A DNA stretch of 64,000 nt from Nectonema munidae (taxonomy: Eukaryota > Nematomorpha > Nectonematoida > Nectonematidae). Location: positions 186,001 through 250,000 of the forward strand of contig JAUIRK010000891.1 in NCBI GenBank assembly GCA_030549495.1, given 5' to 3'. Shown in pieces: positions 12,801 through 27,800 of the stretch (its first letter is position 1; each line of letters starts with the position of its first letter). The position numbers and the translations under genes are program-made. The notes under the pieces are model-generated. The model was not told the origin of the DNA. It ran no database searches and worked only from the letters and a program-made list of their open reading frames with translations.

Positions 12801-15800
12801 TTCGTTTTTTAGTTTAAGAAATAGGCGTACCAAATAGGGACCTGATTTAACTGGTTTCGAATAAATCATATTTTGCCCCTCCTCCCCTGAATTTTTTTCA
12901 ACCTTCCTCCTAAAAAATAAAAGGTATTTATATTTTTGACTTTAAGTTCGTCACTTTTTAATTGAGTTCTCGTTTTTTTACTTTAAGTTTGTCCTTTTCT
13001 ACTTTTATTGCGTTTATTTTTTAAGTGTGTGTTTTTACTTGTGCTAGGTCATTGATGAACTTAACATATTACTCCATATCTGTTCAATTATTTTATTTTT
13101 AAAATTAAGGTATTTTACGTTTTAATACTTTTGAATAAGCTTCCATAATCTGCATATAATAATTAGATATAAAAAATAGAATTGGTCTAACTAAATAAAA
13201 TTATTGAAATAAATTGTAATGAAAATTTTATTAATAACAATGACTTTTATCATACTTTTATTGTTCATTACGAGATTAAGATTAAAAATATATATACTAG
13301 TAAAAATTATTCAACCCTACTATCCTTATAAAATTTGAATTATCTAAAGTAACGCGAAATATTTTTTGCATATGTGAAATTTTTGAGCACATGCTCAAAT
13401 TTATATGAGTAGAACAATTCAAATAATTAAAATTATTTCTAATAACGTTAATGCAAGATGTAAATAAATTCTTACTGTTCCCCAATTTATGATATGTTTG
13501 TGAAACATATCACAAAATTTAAATGGTAAAAGACATAATAGAATTGAAAAAAAGCCAAATAGGTTTGAATAAAGGCATAATAGTATTGAAAAAATACAAA
13601 ATATAATTGCGAAAAGAAAAAGTAGAATTCTTAAGTAAAAATTTTAAAAATAATTTCAATTATTTGAATTGTTCTACTGTGCTGAAGAAGAGCATGTGCT
13701 CAAAAAATACACATATGCAATAAATATTTCGTGTTACTTTTTATAATTCGAATAATTAGGAGACCGAAATCTCTTTAAAGAATCTTATCATTATAAAACC
13801 AATTGCTTAACTTCTTCCATTACAAAAGAGGTACCTTGTAAGATACTTGTCTACGAGTTAGGGTGTTAGGGTCAAGCCTTCTTTGCTCAGAGTTCAACAC
13901 AAACTTTACAATTGCGTCTTGTCAATGAAGACAAAATATTTTCTGTTTGATTAAGCATATAAGAATAGGGTGGAAAATTTTGTAGTTCCTAATTTTACAT
14001 ACATATTATTATCGTTACTCTTTTTGATATAATAATTTAACAAAATACTCAATATTTTACATTCTTTACGTTCCTAAATAAGAATAGTAATTTGATAAGT
14101 TAAGATTGATATGATAAGAAATAAAATCTTTTAGACATACTTTAAGCTTAATTTTAAAAAATTTTAAATTTATATTAAAAAAGTAAAAAACCAAGTATAA
14201 ATTCAAAAGGATGCATACCATTAAAAAATACAATTTATTGATAAGCTAACATAAATTATAAAAATAAAGAAGTGAAAATGGAAGTACTTGTGAAAAAGGG
14301 CATAACAGATATATTATTTTTGATTATACTTTTCGGCGCTTTATTTCAATGTGATATACACAAAATCAAACATGGGGTTTAAAAAATAATATATCCTCGG
14401 ATACATCGCACAAAACAATTACGCTTTGAATATTTAGGGTCATTTTGACCACAAAGAAAATGTTGGCCTGTTTAGAGCTATTTTTTAAGCAAAAAAAGTT
14501 TTTGAGATAATTAAAAAACAATTATTATTCTTTACTTGTCTAGGATTGGAGAACGAAATTAGTTCATTTTCTGAAACTGCTGCTACTTCAAAGTTTGAAG
14601 AAAATTTTGAATCATTGAAATAAAAATTTATCATGTTCAAATGAGTTTTGAACATTAGAAGATAAAGAATTTGTGATTAAAAACGAAATTATTTGTCTAT
14701 TTTTATGGTGTGAATCAAGTAAAAATTAAAAACAAGAACAATATAATACAATTTTGCTTCATGGTTTTATCATTATAGGTAAAGGTACCGGGGCTTTTAT
14801 CGAACTATGAGTTAAAAAAGTTTTCATTTTTTTTGTTATGATGAAAACTAAAATTTTCCGATGATAGGAAAATTTGATTGACATTTAATATAATTAAAAA
14901 TACATGGGGGCAAAATGACTCCAAAAAATTAAAAACACCATTATACTAATTTAAGTATTTGCCAAATTATAATTTTTAATTTAAAATTTTAATTTTTCAC
15001 TATTATAAGGTTCATAACAAATAATTTATGGAATAATTGAAGTATTTCACTGAAAAATCTATTTCTGTTGAAATTATCAATGATTATATTTAAAAATGAC
15101 AATTTAGATCTGAAAAATGACACAATTGAATTAAAAAAAGACTATCTAAAAATGGTATACATTCTTGCTTCATAATAAAAATACCGTGGATAAATACGTA
15201 TAACTTGGTTTGCCTAATTTTTAATGGCTGACAAAAAACCAAATTGTTAAGGCAAAATTTAAAATGTGTGAATGAAGTTCTATATTGACATGTTGCTATA
15301 TTATAGTTTACAATTGAATTTTTTGTAAAGGTGGTGCCCACTTCAAAATATAATGTATTGACATCTTATTGACAAATATTCTTTTTTAATGTTTTAGGGT
15401 GGTCAGAACAGACGTTTAAAAATTAGCCAAAACTTCTCAAATTTAGTCACTCTTTCGTCCATCCATTTCACATCCTTTGATTATGTTGGTTAGTCCTTTT
15501 TTTTTTAATTTTATTTTTGATAAATTCCAATACTTATTTTCCTTTTGTTAATTAATTCTTTACTTGTCTAGGATTGGAGAACGAAATTAGTTCATTTTCT
15601 GAAACTGCTGCTACTTCAAAGTTTGAACAAAATTGTGAAGATAGCATTTTCTATAACTCAAAACATCTCACTCGTGTATACCCCGATGGCATTAGAACAG
15701 ATTCTAGTAATTTCAACGCAATTCGCTTTTGGAAATTTGGCGTTCAAATTGGTATATTTTTTATAACATTTATTATTTTTTTTTATTTTACTTCTTTTTT

Positions 15801-18800
15801 AAGCGATCCCGTTATTGGTTCTTCATAAAAATATTTGACTATTATCATGAGATTGTACAGGGAGTTTTCGTTGAAAGATCTAAAGTATTGAAAAATATGT
15901 TTATCAGAATAAACATGAAAATTAAGAGAGATTCTTAAAATATTTGCTTATAAAATATATTTTATTATTGATTTTTTATTTTTTTATTATCCATTTCATC
16001 AGAATAACTAAGTAAAAAATACTTTTCAAAATTAAAATTTTGCAATTCCTTTGTAAAATTTTTTTAAGGAAAAGTATTTTTTAACAAGAAAGAAGAAGAA
16101 AAAATATTTATTATTAAAAACTAGACATGAGAAACAAAAATACAAGTAAAAATGTTTAATAAGAGATAAACAAAACGTGGAAAATAATCAATATCTATTA
16201 AAAAGTATACATCGAAGTTCAAGGCTGCGTATGGATGTATACAAGATATATCCTTTTATAGATATTACAAGTTTCAAAAAATAATAACCATGATATGAAA
16301 ATGGTGAAATACAAAATGATATTAACCCATTAAGTCCCAATGTTCCCATTTGGGAACATAAGTAATTTTATCTTCGTCTGCTTTTTTCAATGACTTTGAA
16401 TATAAATCGTCTGCGTTTTTTTTAGATATCGTCTGATTTCTATGGTACTTAATGGGTTAATAAATATCTGAAAAAAATATATTCATTAGAATATATGTGT
16501 ATAATAAATAATAAGTATATATAAAGGGTATGGATTTTTATAATGGATGAAAAAAAATTAATCTACGAATATTGACTTCATTACAAACATAACAATTTTT
16601 ACTCGTACAGTTAAGATTATAGAGTCCAATATAATATTTGCTAGCTTACTTTTAACGTAGTGGAAAGAATCGGTAATTAGGCAAATATCTGACAAAAATT
16701 TATTGCAGTAGTGATAAACCCTGTACTTCATGGACTTTTTAGATTTAGACTTTTTATAACTTGGTATACTCAAATGACTACTATTCCGTAAAGAGAAATT
16801 GTCATTTTGGAAATTAAAACTAAACCAGTTCTGAAATATCACAGGTAAAGTTTTGTAAAACTTGAACAAAAAACCAGCTAAATAAACTTTATATAAGTCA
16901 TAAATAAATATAGTCATAAGAGTTTTTTAATCAAAAGCAATCCTCATTAAACTCCTAAATATTTATTTTTTCTTAGCAAAATTGTTGATTCGACAATTTC
17001 TGTCCAAAAAATACTAATCTAATTTGTAAATTCTACAGGAGCCGATTTGAGATTTTCAGAAAAGAACTTTCTCACTGCTAAAGTTTTTATTGAAAGTAAA
17101 TTTGTTAAGTGAACGAGTCAATTACGTTATCTTTTAAAAAATGATCTCAAATATAGATATAGTAAACATTTTTTTAGTTGATTTTTTGTTGGGGCGTAAT
17201 TAAGTTTCGTTAGATAGTTCTTTTTGATACCACAAAGTCTTTTGTTAACATTAAGCCTTGCGTGCTCATACCACACAAGTGGTGCAATTACGCCTTGTCA
17301 AATCAAAACCCTTCACAGAATCGTTACCTTTTTTGGTTAATTTCCTGAGACATATCAAATTTGCCCCAACCTTACTTTTTTATTTTATAATTACCCCAAT
17401 ATAAAATTAGTGATTATGACAAATTTAAATATAAATGGTGTAATTACAAGGACAAATCTTGTCGTTTGCTTACATAGTGTGAAATGAAAACAAACTTTTT
17501 TCTCACGAATCGCACAATCTAAAATTATTAAAAAAAGATTTGTAGAGCGAAGGGAATTTTTGTCAAGGTGTTATATTACCCAAATTAATAAATGAATATT
17601 GAATAGTTTCATAATAAATTTTGTTGGAATGTTTGCTGTGCAGCAGAATAAATTCTTCTTTTTTAGTGTGTTATAACGTCGGCAGATAGCGGAGTTGTGG
17701 AACCAGTGGGTCTTGTGATTCATGTTTGTTGATTCCATTCTTGATTCCGACATCCCTATCACCTGCTGAGTTATGGAAGGTTATTCTTTGCTTGGATGCA
17801 AATTCGATACTTAAAAAATAAATAAAATTCATAAAAAATGTCATTATTTATAAGAAATATTTCTTCTGGCAAAGTGCGAATAAAGAGAAATTAATGAATA
17901 TAAGCTCATTCTTCAAAGTAATAAGTTAACATTATTGGCATATCATATCTTCAACCTATAAGATTTACGTAACTACTGATTTAAATCAAATCCTGATTTG
18001 GCCTGTTCTTATTTAACTCTAGGCAGAAAAGGAAATTTTATTATTATATGCTATAAAATATACTATCTTGAAATTGTCTATCCTAGACGATCGAAACGAT
18101 TGAATCAAGTATTTAAATACTAAAAAGGGTTCATGCGTAACGTGAACGAAAGAAACATTTTTTAATTACAAAAAAATTAAGCCTTATTATACAATTTTCA
18201 AAAAATTTCTATTTTTAAATTACTGGGATGATGACATTTTTATTTGGTAAAATATTTTTGACTTCAATTTTTGTAAGTAAATGCAATTATAAATTCTTAG
18301 CCTTTTATATAAAGTGTTTTGTTCCATAAATTTATAAAATGATTTTAGCGGCATTAAACTTCCAAACAATGGGGAAAAGTCTTCAAATAAATCAAGCTTT
18401 CTTCAGAAACCATGCTAATTGTGGCTATGTTCTTAAACCTGAAGCAATGCGTTGTAAGACATTTTTACTAGTTCTACTTATGAGCATTTTATCTTTACAA
18501 GAATTGTGCATAAACTAATCGAATGTACATTTCATTCTAATTTATTCAATAAATATTTCCTTATCAATTCAAATCATATGAAGTATAGTTTTATTTAGTA
18601 TTTATTATTTCAATATAAAAAATCAATGTTAATGCTTCTAATAGTATTTGAACTTAAATGATAATAAATATAGCTGAGAGGGGACATAGCTTTGAAATTA
18701 GCGATTTTTGTATAAAATTTATTTTTATTTCTAGTAAACTAGTTGGATTAATTTAATTGTAAGAAAAATAAAATTTGTTTTTTTGAATTTGATAAATAAC

Positions 18801-21800
18801 TATCTGAGCAACAATTTAAAAAACTAACTTTTTCATAAGAAATTCTCATGTTAGCCATGTTTTTAATAACGGATAAATTGATTGAAAAATTGGATCCATT
18901 ATGTCTCAGTAAAATATAAAAAAATTGTAATTTACAAATTTTCTAAAGGAGGAACGAAAATTTTAAGTGGCTTAGGAAATTTTAGGTGTGAGGAGGGGAG
19001 GTGCGGTAGGACAAATCAATTCATTTTGAATGAAGTTATATGTTCAAAATTTAACTTTTTAGACTAACTTGATCTTCTAACCTATTATCAAATTAAATAA
19101 TTAAATTTTTTTAATTTAATTTTTACTTGTACAACATATTTAAATTTTACTTCAAACTATTTGGATAATGCTGAAACATATTGTCTTTCAAAACGGGTGG
19201 ATAGGAAACTATACAAGTAACATTGTCTTAGATAATGACTGAAAATTCCTTTATTTATTTATGAAGAATATCATTTGTACATACCAAAAATTAATTTATA
19301 AAAAATGTCCTCGTATAGAGCAAATCAACTTGTTTTTTCCAAAGTTTTCGTGTTTTTAATCTCAATTGATGTATTTTTCTTTTATAAGGGATTATTTTGA
19401 TCATCATCAGCATGATATATGCTTTAGAAAAAATTGTGAAGTATATATTTTAATTTAATTTCTGAAATTGTTAATATATTTCTATTTTAGCAAGCAATCT
19501 AAAAGAAAATAATGGCAGGATAAATAAAGAAGATGCTTCCAAATTATTGAAAATCAGAGTAATCTTACTTTTATTAAAATATATTTTGTTCTTTCTAAAT
19601 CCCATATCTACAAGCTTTTAAAAATAACTTGTGGTTGTTTAGTATAGATTTAATTAAAAGGATAACGCATTAAGTTAATAAAAACTTCCAATCGCTTACT
19701 TTACTAAGAACACAATTCATAACGTTTAAAACGCGTTTTTCAAGAAAAAATACTAAAAGAACGAAATTCTTCTGTTAGTATCAGAATTCTTAAAATTAAA
19801 ACAATACAGAAAAGAATAAAAATGTCTTATTTAAAACTTCTAAATATAGACCAACTAAAGCTATAAATTCAACCTATCCATTTCACGTTTTTTGGGGTGG
19901 CACTTTATAGTTTGAAGAATCAAGAGTCTTACTTTTGAAACTTTTATTTTTAAATTTAATAAAATTTTATTTTCTTCGTCAATTTCACCAATTAACTTTT
20001 TTCTTTCAATCTATTATGAATTCATATTCTCTTTTATCAGTTTTATTTTTTCAATTACTTTAAGAAGTTTACCAAGTTCTTCCATATTAAAACAAATATT
20101 GGTCTTTTTGGATTTTGTTTTTTTGTAGTATCTTGAATAAGGACTCATAATTTTACCTTTTATACCATCTTTTCTTATCTAAACTAGAATTAGACTGAAC
20201 ACAATTAACAAATCTTTAATAACTTGATTAATTATAAATTTTAATTTGAAAACTGAATTTTTATCTAATATATAACGATTGTAATAATATAATAATTGAA
20301 TTTTAGAACATCTCTTTTCGTTGGAAGTTGGAATTCAGGCAGCTTTTTTCTTTACCTATTAGAAAAAGATTTGAAAATTTTGGAATTTCCATTTTAAAAC
20401 AAAAAAACCCTGAAAAATTAAAAATTGATGTAAATAAAATGTTCAATTAGATGATAAAATAAAGAAAAATTAATGGCGTGCATGCCAAAAAATTTTTAGA
20501 GATTTTTTTTAACATTTATAAAAAAAATTAATTTTATGCGCAAAACCGAGTAGTTAGTTAACCAATTCCAGAAAACAAATTTAATACTAGAACAATATAA
20601 GTAATAAATTTATTTAAGTGGAGAAAGGAAATTATTTATATATTTTTTTTGAAACCCCTAGTAAGAAGTTAGAAAAGGGTTGCTAAAAAGTTAACATTGT
20701 ATTTTAGACACATTGTATAATAATGTATTTTTTGCATCGTTTGCTTTTTATTCTGGATTAAATTTAGCAAATATTTTCTAATTTAAACTTCCCAAAAGTT
20801 GTTAAAATAAATCTACTAATTAATGCATCTTTAAAATAGACTCATTTTTATAATGAAAACTACAAAAAACCAGTTAAAGGCCACACTCGACGTCCCTATT
20901 CATGTAAGAGTAAACATCATCTGCTTATTTGAATGATTTAGTGTGCTTTTTAAATAAATGCGTTTTATTTTATTGGTTGATAAATGTTATTCCTAATTAA
21001 GTTTTTAGTAATTTAATTTTTTGCCTAAAGTTAATTTTATTTATCTTAAAATAAACCAAAATTAGTTGATCATATTATACTTTTTTTTGTGGCCCATTCA
21101 TAATAGAAAAAATGCCATTTTGGGTTACTAACCAAAAAGTTTGAGCATCACTGACCTAGAGGCTTCTAAATTTGTGCAACTGATTTGATTGGTTTTTGTA
21201 TCGCTTTTTGTCTTTGTGTTAAAGCAAAAGTCTAGTTCCATTGTCCTTTGTTAAGATGGTCAAGTGTCATATAAAACTCGCCCCATACTTCAATTTTGAC
21301 ATGAAGAAAGAGGAGCGTCTAGTATAATGCGTCTGCGTGTCTTCTAATCTGACGTAGGTGATGTGGTAGCGGATAGAAAGATAAATCGTAGGTAGTTGAA
21401 ATTACCATGGCGAGGAAACCAACATTAACATTTTTGTATCCTCCGTCTTTTGCAGCATTGAGAGCAACCACGGAGCCTGTTGCATAGAGCTGAGTGCCTT
21501 TGGTGCCAATAAATAGAGTATGGACTAGCTATTCCAAGATAGCAATATCATGGCAATTTGAGACAACCCACACATGTTTGCATAAATGTCGCTAAAAATT
21601 CGTATACCTCTTAGGAAGGCGTGACAAAACAACATACAAGTTCTCGGGAAGGTTTTACTCTTTTTACCGGGTGGATGAAGATCTGCTATAGGAAATACTG
21701 GGTTTTTCTTATTGCTTTATTGATATCTTTGTCATTGTCATCTTTCAAGATTGAGAATAGTGATGACACTACTTTGGAGTCACCAGCAAGAGCTCCAACA

Positions 21801-24800
21801 TAATAATTAACAATGTTGAGCATTGTCGGCAGATGATCTACTGGTAGGTTCAAAAAGCAATGATTTGTTTTATGTATACTCAACAAGGAAAAAACAATAT
21901 CGTATTTATTTATGATTTTTCCTTCATTTAATTTAAGCTCTATAATACTTGATTTTGATGTACTAGTAATAAAACGATTTCAAAGAAACTGGAAAATGTG
22001 TTCCACGTGCTTTTTCATTTAAATCAGTTTATTTTAAGAAAAACAAATGAATTCTCTTTGAAAAACAAATATGAAAACATTTAATCAATATATTAATAAA
22101 ACTTTTATCATCATTGGCATTTGTTCCAGCTGTAGGTTTAAATTATAACTTTAATCAATTAGCTTCTGTATTTCCGACTTCAGAACATTATGCCAAGTTA
22201 CTTTCATATTTTAGAAAGACAAATATATATTATACATATATACTGCCTCATTGCACGATTGTAAGTACAGGGAGAGTGGATGACAAAACAAATTTCAAGG
22301 GGCTTCTACTAAAATGAAAAGTGTATACATTTATAAATCTCAAAGAAGTTGGAAGGGGGATGAGCAAATCTCACCAATAATTTTTTTATTCAGTAAATTC
22401 ATTTACTTTTTCTTGTCTTCTAAAACAACACAAGTGTTTTATTTTTAATTTCTTTTAAATGGAAATTTTATCTTGCATTTTAATTTTCTTCATGAAATAA
22501 TTTTCAAGTCTCAAGGTATACTTTTTTTCAATTAATTAGACCTTTTTTCAAGGAAGATTGAATACAATTTACAAGGCTAATTTTATTTAACATCATGAAA
22601 TTTTACTATAATAGTCACTGAAATTTTGTTTTTGATTCATTTCTAATTTTCATTCTCACAATTTGACCAACTTATTAATATTTTAATTCTAAATAGACAT
22701 GCAGACAAACACAAACATATATACTTACCACACTATTGAGGCTACTTTGACTTATAGAAAAGGGGATCAGTTTTGTATATACTGATTTCAAAAATCTTTC
22801 AAAATTTTTTTTTTAATTTTGGGAAAGAAAAAATAAATTGCACATACACTTTCACACGTACACCGTTTATTGTTTAAAATAAGATTTATTTAAAAAATTT
22901 CAGATTATAAGTGCACAACAGCTTCCAAAGCCACTGCACGCAGAGGAGAGTTCTGAAGTCATCGATCCCTACATTAAAATTGTCATGCACTCTCCTGATT
23001 CAGAGCAGGGAGTGAGAACACGAGTTATAGAAAATAACGGTAAGATTTTGATATTATTTTGTACAATTTTAATTATACATTTCCCGTTTCTAATCTTACT
23101 CATGTTTTCAAGAAAGCATCATATATACTCGTATTTTAGTCTTTTCTTTAAATCATAACTAATTATATTTCTTTCACTTTGACTTTAACATTATGATAAA
23201 TATAGATTTTTTCTATATTTATCATTCATTACATGTCTTATGATTCTAAAACAGTAGAAACATAAGATATACGGAATTTTTATCTAAGGTAAAAAAGTTC
23301 TGTGTATATATACACATCGAGATAAGTTTTCATTATTAAATAAATCATCAAGTCTTTTTCTTTGTTTTTTTTCTATATAACTGTTTTTTGAAGAAGAAAA
23401 AAATTCATATAAGAAAGAAAGAAAGAAACTTTATTCGCGAGACAATAATAAAATCAATAGAAATAAGAAAATTGAATTCTTATTATTATATGCTATAAAA
23501 TATACTATCTTGAAATTGTCTATCCTAAAAGATCAAAGCGATTGAATATTCAAGTATTTAAATACTAAAAAGGGTTCATGCATAAGATGATGACATTTTA
23601 TTCTGGTGAAATATTGTTGACTCCAATTTTTGTAAGTAAATTCATATTCTTAGCTTTTTATATAAAGTGTTTTGTTCCATATTTTTCTCTTTCTTTCTTT
23701 CATATTGAACAAAACTTTTCAAGACATTCTCTGAAACATATTTGGTTCTTTTAATAAAAATATATTTTTGTTTTGTCAGAGGCCATAGAAGACAATAAAA
23801 TATACTTTACTAAAAGCAGGGGGTCACTCTTTATTTTAAATAATTCTAAATAAACGTAAATTTTTCTAAAAAATTTTAAATATATTTTCAAAGAAATTAA
23901 AAATAATGCAATGTATTTCAATGTTTTTAACTATTTAGAATGAAAAATAAAAGAAAATTACATTTTATTCATTTCTAATCTAAGCTCTTTTTTAGAAATG
24001 ATCTAAAAACACAAATTAGAATGATCTTTTTTGATTTTAAAAAATTGAAATAAAACGAAATCTCAAAACTTTTTAAAATCCTAATTTTTCAAACAATTAG
24101 AAAATAATTGAATAATTTTGAATGAAAAATATTTTTTTATTATTTTTTTGATGATATTTTTATTTTAAATATTTAACAACAGTGAAATACATCTCACTAT
24201 TTCTAGATTTTTTTCAAAAAATTTGGATTTCGAACAGTTTTGAGAAGATATTAGTTTTATCAACTATTTTTATTCTATAAAATTTCCAAATGTTTTGAAA
24301 ATACTTCGTTTTTTCTGATTTTATATCGGTAAAATATTACACCCCCAAAGCACACTAAATACGAAAACTGGTTGACTTCCATCCTATTTGACTCGTTACT
24401 TCAACTTGTCAAAATAAAAATTGTCATCATTATTGTTCCTAATACGACAGAAATGTTATATCATCATTTTTGTTGCAGTAGAACTTTATTGGAAAAAAGT
24501 TTTTTTTTTCCAAAATTTCAACACTTTTATACTATGTCTAAAATCTTTTTACACTAAATACCATATCACTTACACAGCCAATGTACCAAGATGCCATATT
24601 TTACTTAAGTTTCATTATTTCCAACAAAAATTTCCTCTAGACAAATAAACAGGATCTCTGTATATTTTACTTATTTTGTTTTTAAGTATTAAAAACTGAT
24701 CAGATGTTTTCTAAAGATTTTCAATGATGTATTTTTTTCAATTAATCGATCATATTGCATATATGGAAGAAGAAAAAGGGATATACAGTAGAATTTTGGC

Positions 24801-27800
24801 GTTAAGCTTATACTAAGTATGTTTAGTTCACTCTGAAAAATATATATTACAGAAACTTCTAGTAAAACTATAACAGTGCATAACTTACTATCCTGGATAA
24901 TTAAAATACCATTTTGTAAAATGAATTAAGATAAGCACATTTTATCCAATAATAGTAATATTTTTTAGATTATTATTAGATAAAGGAATAAAACGTCAAA
25001 TAAGTGAAGCAAATGAAAACTTATTAATTTAACCCATTAAGTACCATAGAAATCAGACAATATCTAAAAAACGGAGACGATTTATATTCAAAGTCATTGA
25101 AAAAAGCAGACGAAGATGAAATTACTTATTTTCCCAAATGGGAGCATTGGGACTTAATGGGTTAAAGTGAAAAAGGACGCATTTAAAGTGAAAAAGGAGC
25201 ACTTAAATTGAAAAAGGACGCACTTAAAGTGAAAAAGGGCGCACCTAAAGTGAAAAAGGGCGCAGTTAAAGTAAAAACAGTGCATCAAAATAAAATTGTA
25301 TGAAAAAAATATAAAGTAAAATTAATAAAAAGAAAAAACTAAGCACAAAAAATTTTTAAAGATAAAATGATTCAATATTTCAACGTCTAGTAGTTATGTC
25401 GATGATGACCGTTATTCTGCATCGACGGTTCTAGAACATTGTAAAGGGAATTTATTTATTCAGACTCAAAATGATGCTGCTGGAATGTGTAATTGTGAAA
25501 ACAAAATGGAAGAATTAATTTGAAGGCAATCTCATAAGAAATCATAATATATAAAAAGTTTGTGTGTAACTTATCGTAAGTCTGTATATATTTGTTCTTA
25601 TTTTTTTTATAAAAATAAATATATATTTAAAATATTTTTCCTCAAATTTTGTTAAATTCCTTAAAATGGTGCATGCTTAAAATCACAGAATTAGTTTCAT
25701 CCTAATTTTTTCATAAAAAATAGCGGGCATCTTACAAGATGAGAGTGCAATTTCGTTTCACAAAACGATTTGAACTTCGTTGTTGTTGTTTTTGGCCTCC
25801 ACTGCCAGATATCTTGATGATTTTTTTTAAATATCTAAATCTGTGTGTAATGCTATTATATATAGAGATATGAGATTTAATCATGTATTATGGTGATTTG
25901 AAGATGAAGTGATTCTAGTTTGTTTTTCGATTCTGAGAGAAGGTTGGCAACCGCGTGTGGATTGAGCCAAAGATCGAGTGGTATGAGATGTCTAGCTATG
26001 TGTAGGCAGTGGAATTAGTGTTCTGTATTGTGTGGGTGTTTTTTGGAGAGAGGGCACTGAGGCAAGGTGTTTTTTTTATATTCTTCGTTATTTGTCTAAA
26101 TATTCGAAGAGTAATTGGGATTTGTTTGATCTTAATTGGGCGAGAGTACGTCTGTTGCTGATTGGTAATGATTCTTAAGATTTATGTATGGTGGGTGGTG
26201 TAGAGTTAAGAATTGGTTAAGCTTCAAAGTTAATTGAGGTAATTAAATTAAAGTTAATTGAAGCGAGTGGAACTGTTTATTGACAGTGTTTTTTTTATTA
26301 TTTTTAAAATTTATTATAAAAGAATTTTTGTCCAATGAATATACCACAATTATTACCCGACATTATACTTACACTGTAAGCTCTCAATCCCACCACAACT
26401 ACACAGATTTTATGAAGTCAAATTACCTTGTTTGTAATTCTGATTTTATCAACCTTCTAGCTCAGTGGTTTTCAAACTCTACTCCGTGGTGCCGCGAAGA
26501 GGGATCCAGAAGAGGACACTGAGTGAATCGTTTTTCGCAAAATATTGCAACCATATTGGGTCATTTGCCATTTTTGCCAATAAATCACATTTAAAAAGAA
26601 TAAATAAACTATTCTTTGAATCGGGTACAATTTTTTTCTTTTTTTGCTTTTCAGACATAATTTGTAAATGTGCAAAAATTAAATATGATACTCACACTTG
26701 AAATTTCGCTTTACTGCATTAAAGTCTAATGGGGAAGAGAAACATATGTGTTCTGAAGTGTTAGCATCCACTTTTTAAAGCCCCTCAAATGAAGTTTGCG
26801 CTGGTAGTGAAGCACTCAAGTTCGGTAAAGAAAACTATTGGCTTAACGATTGAACAAATTCATTTTTGATAAATAACATAGGAATGTTTTTGCAAAATGT
26901 TAAGTATGGTTTGAAAAGTTATAAATAAATATCTATCCGACAACAGTTTATTCGACGACCCCACTATCCGATGCAATATTGATTAGGAGCTAAACGATAT
27001 TTTTCAGCCTCTCATCTTACTAATTGTCAACAAGCGTGGTTCATATCAAGTGAATTGGTTAGTTGGATTGATTACTCTGTACTGAAATCCATTGTTGCTT
27101 AAAATTAAATTTTAAAATTTTTAGCAACTAAATGTTGCCAAGCTTGATTAGTAGTACAGAAAAAGAAAGAATCATGTTATCTAATCTTCATATTCTACCT
27201 GCACATATATTCAGTCAGTAAAGTAAATTGTTTTTGTACTAAGTTTTATTAGCAAAAATTTTAAGCAAAGTGTAAAAACATTGCCAACTATTCTAAGAAA
27301 TCTTGATAAAAAAACTAAAACATTAAATAAAATGAATATCTAATAATAGATGCTATATATTTGATTTCTAGAATAAAAGACTTGATTGTTTAAAGTAGCC
27401 CCGTCGCCCAATTCAAGTTCGGGGGTGGCAAAACTGATTTAAATGGGGCCGGGAATATAAGAAAGTGCATACATTTATATATTTCAAGGGAGTTTCAGAT
27501 GGGCAAAATAAATTCCAGGGGCCTAGCTCCCTTGCCCGCCCCTTATCGACGGGCTTGGTTACAGTAATTAATAGGGATAAACATTTTAAGTTTTAAATTA
27601 TAGAGTTCTTATATAGTTATGTGCTATAAAAAATATTTTCCTACCTCAAAAATGCATAAGATCTTATTCAAATGGCAGGCTACATTACTCTTATCAAATA
27701 TAGCTCAAATTTGCATTACTAAAACAAAGAAGTAGACATTGATTTAAAAAAATAGATTTTAAATATGAATTATAAGTCTTAATCAAGCAAATAAAAATCT

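Larger units (their letters stand above)
15752..18348. other. PLC intron with MITE and an unexplained minus-strand ORF
   Basis: Contains the TTAA MITE at 16326-16456 and the source copy of the intragenic duplication at 18036-18329. A 119-codon minus-strand frame at 16558-16917 has no recognised motif but is long for DNA this AT-rich. The segment 17190-17310 is slightly less AT-rich and unassigned. Confidence 0.55.

Noticed and set aside
18451-18453. Alternative donor three bases upstream in exon 18349-18453
   Set aside because: GTTGTA is a poor donor compared with GTAAGA at 18454; both keep the frame, so only the better one is annotated.
26463-26950. Complete hAT boundaries
   Set aside because: Only the left terminus is convincing; no matching right end or 8-bp duplication was found, so it is listed as left end only.
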